Positions 7,551 to 9,335 of a stretch of 9,335 nucleotides of DNA are shown one piece after another. The notes beneath the pieces were generated by a model. The model saw nothing but the letters and a program-made list of their open reading frames with translations, searched no databases and was not told where the DNA came from. A program made the position numbers and the translations under genes. The stretch lies in assembly GCA_046160865.1 (NCBI GenBank), contig JBJXHG010000123.1, positions 1 to 9,335 of the forward strand, in the 5' to 3' direction. Source of the stretch: JBJXHG01 sp046160865 (lineage in GTDB: Bacteria; Planctomycetota; UBA1135; GCA-002686595). Position 1 is the first letter of the stretch, and each line of letters begins with the position of its first letter.

Positions 7551-7714
7551 AACACCCCGTGGTGAAAGTCATTCAGCGCGAAAGCGGCCGTTCGCGCCAG
7601 CCCGGCGTCGCTCGATCCTCGGCTAATCTCGACGATTCGCCTGCAGTCTCGCTCCTTGTTCTGACGCGAACGGGCCGCTTTCGCGGTTGAAGCACTTTCA
7701 CCACGGACTGCTAA
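7549..7714 (+). repeat. Palindromic intergenic repeat, copy B
   Basis: This copy has the best-preserved outer stem. The left arm CCGTGGTGAAAGT and an exact inverted match on the right arm flank a second exact pair, CGCGAAAGCGG, and a third, CCGTTCGCG. The apex GGCTAATC (7621-7628) with GATTCGCC (7634-7641) has one mismatch relative to copies A and C. The left end reads CTAACACC where the other copies have (C/T)TAGCAGC, at the junction with the MITE-like element. The right end supplies the TAG stop (7711-7713) of the NTF2-like gene. Arm sequences differ from copy A, but the pairing is kept. Confidence 0.9.
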
Positions 7715-8034
7715 GGATGCTGCACGTCGAAGCGCGTGAAGAGGCCGTCTGCGACGTAGTAGCAGACGAAGTGCGCGCGCGGCGTGAATCCGTCGCCGAT
7801 CACCGTGACCTCGCCGCGGAACGAATCGCCGTCGCGGCGGCAGGCCGCCGCGCGGAACGTGAGCTGACGTGGCACGTGGCGCAAGAAGCCCTCGATGTCG
7901 TCTCGTCCGACGAAGACGAGCTCTTGCGAGCCGATGTGCGTGGAGTATTGCGCGTCCGCATCGAACAGCTCGGCGCAGGCCTTGGTGTCGATCGTGAGGA
8001 GGCGCGCGTACGCGTCGAGCATTTGGTGCGACAT
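7711..8034 (-). CDS. Small NTF2-like/SnoaL-like domain protein
   Basis: This 107-residue protein begins MSHQMLDAYARLLTIDTKAC. The N-terminal helix, the segment ELFDADAQYSTHIGSQELVF, the GRDDIEGFLRH helix and the strand-rich C-terminus ending DGLFTRFDVQHP follow the layout of the NTF2-like (SnoaL-like, cystatin-like cone) fold. Members include ketosteroid-isomerase-like enzymes and ligand-binding proteins; I cannot assign a reaction. No signal peptide or membrane segment is visible, so it is probably cytoplasmic. The ORF can begin at ATG 8118, but the extra 28 residues are Arg/Ser/Cys-rich and unlike the fold, so I prefer ATG 8034. A clear SD is missing. The stop codon lies in the end of repeat copy B. 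It follows galE by 151 bp and may be expressed separately, given the palindrome at the galE 3' end. Confidence 0.68.
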   Translation of the reverse strand: MSHQMLDAYARLLTIDTKACAELFDADAQYSTHIGSQELVFVGRDDIEGFLRHVPRQLTFRAAACRRDGDSFRGEVTVIGDGFTPRAHFVCYYVADGLFTRFDVQHP

Positions 8035-8158
8035 CGATGTGTGTACAAGGCCGTGAGCAGGGCCTCGACTACGACAACAGTCGTCGACACTCGCGCGCGG
8101 TGCGCAAGAAGCCCGCAAGGCCTCTGTTAGCGGCGAGAAGTTGGAACACGCCGTCGGC

Positions 8159-8186
8159 AGCGTGCGTCGCGCGCGCGACGCACGCT
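8159..8186 (-). terminator. 28-bp perfect palindrome at the 3' end of galE
   Basis: AGCGTGCGTCGCGC is followed directly by its exact reverse complement, giving a 28-bp perfect palindrome whose right edge overlaps the first base of the galE TGA (8186-8188). In galE mRNA this would form a very stable G+C stem starting at the stop codon. There is no following U-run, so it would not be a classical intrinsic terminator. It could act as a factor-assisted terminator or as a 3'-end-protecting stem, or be a protein-binding site. Confidence 0.45.
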
Positions 8187-9199
8187 CAGCTCAAGCCGTC
8201 CGGAAAGCGCGCGTGGAAGCGCCACGCGTCGCGCACGATGTCGTCGAGGTCCGCGCGCTGCGGGACCCAGCCCAGCACGTCGCGCGCGCGCGTTCCGCCG
8301 CACACGAGTCGCGGAGGATCTCCCGCGCGTCGCCCGGCCACACGTACGGCGATCGGACGGCCCGTCACGCGGCGAGCGGTTTCGATCACTTCGAGCACGG
8401 AGTATCCGTGACCCGTGCCGAGGTTCACGAAGAGCTCGCGCTCTCCGGCCTGGAGCTTCGAGAGCGCGGCGAGGTGTGCCCGCGCCAGGTCCTCCACGTG
8501 CACGTAGTCGCGGATGCACGTGCCATCCGGCGTGTCGTAGTCGTCGCCGAACACGGCGATGTCCTTGCGTTTGCCGGCCGCGACGGACAGTACGAGCGGA
8601 ATGAGATGCGTCTCGGGCTCGTGACTCTCGCCGAGATCGCCGTCCTGCGACGCACCGGCCGCATTGAAGTAACGCAGCGCAGCGATGCGCAGTCCGTACG
8701 CGCGGGAGTAGTCCTGCATCATGTGCTCCATGTGCAGTTTCGTGCGTCCGTACGGCGAGATCGGGGCTTGAGGATGCGCCTCCGTCATCGGGATCTCGAT
8801 CGGATCTCCGTACGTCGCGCAAGTCGACGAGAACACGATGTCGCGGCACTCTGCCTTGCGCATCGCCTCCAGCAGATTCCACGTGTACGTCACGTTCTCG
8901 CGGTAGTACTTCGACGGCTCGGTGACGGACTCTCCGACGTAGCACTTCGCCGCGAAATGGATGACCGCGCGCGGCGCGTGCTTCGCGAACACGTGCGCGA
9001 GCGCGGCCGGATCGCCGAGATCGACGCGCTCGAACGGTGCGTCGACGGCGCAGCGATGCCCGGTCGACAGGTTGTCCAGGACGACGAGCGGCACCTCGAG
9101 CCGCGACAACAATCGGACCGTGTGGCTGCCGATGTACCCCGCGCCACCTGCGACGAGCACGGGACCGGTGACGGGGCGGGAGGGCGTCGTGGCGGACAT
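8186..9199 (-). CDS. galE: UDP-glucose 4-epimerase
   Basis: GalE interconverts UDP-glucose and UDP-galactose using bound NAD, supplying galactose for the Leloir pathway and for surface polysaccharides; it is cytoplasmic. The protein is 337 residues, matching the family (about 338). It is a short-chain dehydrogenase-type Rossmann enzyme: NAD-binding GGAGYIGS (18-25), HFAAKCYVGESV (81-92), SSTCATYG (124-131, with Thr126 at the position of E. coli Ser124) and the catalytic YGRTK (Tyr150, Lys154). These are followed by LRYFNAAGA and the substrate-domain segments DYDTPDGTCIRDYVHVEDLA and VNLGTGHGYSVLEV. The start is ATG 9199, about 12 residues longer at the N-terminus than usual, with no closer ATG before the Rossmann motif. 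No convincing SD precedes it. Repeat copy C begins 10 nt upstream, and the palindrome described separately starts at its stop. Confidence 0.96.
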   Translation of the reverse strand: MSATTPSRPVTGPVLVAGGAGYIGSHTVRLLSRLEVPLVVLDNLSTGHRCAVDAPFERVDLGDPAALAHVFAKHAPRAVIHFAAKCYVGESVTEPSKYYRENVTYTWNLLEAMRKAECRDIVFSSTCATYGDPIEIPMTEAHPQAPISPYGRTKLHMEHMMQDYSRAYGLRIAALRYFNAAGASQDGDLGESHEPETHLIPLVLSVAAGKRKDIAVFGDDYDTPDGTCIRDYVHVEDLARAHLAALSKLQAGERELFVNLGTGHGYSVLEVIETARRVTGRPIAVRVAGRRAGDPPRLVCGGTRARDVLGWVPQRADLDDIVRDAWRFHARFPDGLS

Positions 9200-9206
9200 G
9201 CGCGAG

Positions 9207-9233
9207 AGCTTAGCAGCCCGTGGCGAAAGTCAT
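9207..9233 (-). promoter_or_regulatory. Possible galE promoter made by the end of repeat copy C
   Basis: The minus strand reads ATGACT, 15 nt, then TGCTAAGCT (an extended -10-like TGnTAAGCT, core at 9207-9212), with the galE ATG only 7 nt further. The arrangement and spacing equal those in front of dacB. The hexamers match sigma-70 consensus only moderately, so this remains a suggestion. Confidence 0.2.
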
Positions 9234-9335
9234 TCGGTCCGAAATCGGCCCGTTTGCGTCGGCGCTGTGTCGCTCGATCCTCGGCGAATCTCGACGATTC
9301 GCCTGCGGTCTCGCTCCTTGCGCCGGCGCAAACGG
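9210..9335 (+). repeat. Palindromic intergenic repeat, copy C (cut by window end)
   Basis: About 126 bp of the same element are visible, starting TTAGCAGCCCGTGG. The middle stem is complete and nearly perfect: CCGTTTGCGTCGGCGC (9250-9265) pairs with GCGCCGGCGCAAACGG (9320-9335) with a single G-T wobble. The apex GGCGAATC/GATTCGCC (9283-9303) is perfect around a TCGAC loop. The distal outer arm lies beyond the window. It has the same orientation as copies A and B and precedes galE by 10 nt. Confidence 0.9.

Noticed and set aside
7328..7565. Short ORFs on both strands inside the MITE-like element
   Set aside because: Each is about 60-75 codons and confined to the non-coding element, without a convincing ribosome site or known domain. 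They are by-products of the G+C-rich inverted structure.
8035..8118. 28-residue N-terminal extension of the NTF2-like protein
   Set aside because: The stretch is Arg/Ser/Cys-rich and unlike the start of the fold. The internal ATG at 8034 gives a normal-sized domain.
6273..9335. CRISPR array or tandem repeat array
   Set aside because: The three repeats are about 166 bp, self-complementary and separated by whole genes, and show no regular short spacers.

Overview
The window comes from a G+C-rich bacterial chromosome (about two thirds or more G+C by eye, with the codon bias that produces long false antisense ORFs). All six genes I can support lie on the minus strand. The nearest lineage guess is a Planctomycetota-like or similarly G+C-rich bacterium. 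It rests mainly on the double-length UvrA and the palindromic intergenic repeats, so it is a weak inference.

In transcription order (right to left) the genes are: galE (UDP-glucose 4-epimerase, 8186-9199); a small NTF2/SnoaL-like protein (7711-8034); an RNase Z-like metallo-beta-lactamase-fold hydrolase (6436-7251); dacB, a PBP4-type D-Ala-D-Ala carboxypeptidase (4577-6259); an inositol-monophosphatase-family phosphatase (3759-4580), whose TTG start overlaps the dacB stop; and a tandem-fused uvrA (3615 down to the left edge, still open). The uvrA ORF covers one complete UvrA (two ATPase heads, about residues 1-940) and then continues in frame into a second UvrA N-terminal half. The genes are housekeeping genes of unrelated pathways (sugar nucleotides, cell wall, sugar phosphate, DNA repair). 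Only dacB and the phosphatase look translationally coupled.

The most distinctive feature is between the genes. Three copies of an approximately 166-bp palindromic repeat sit at 6273-6439, 7549-7714 and 9210-9335 (the last cut by the window edge). All three have the same orientation and fold as one long interrupted hairpin with three stacked stems. Differences between copies are partly compensated on the opposite arm. The repeat ends sit tightly against genes: one end starts 10-13 nt upstream of the galE and dacB ATG codons, and the other end supplies the TAG stop codon of the two upstream genes. Next to the middle copy is an approximately 220-bp MITE-like element with 17-bp terminal inverted repeats (7331-7550). 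A 28-bp perfect palindrome marks the 3' end of galE.

I saw no tRNA, rRNA, CRISPR array, transposase gene or defence system. No gap between genes exceeds 300 bp apart from the repeat/MITE region 7252-7710, which is described below.
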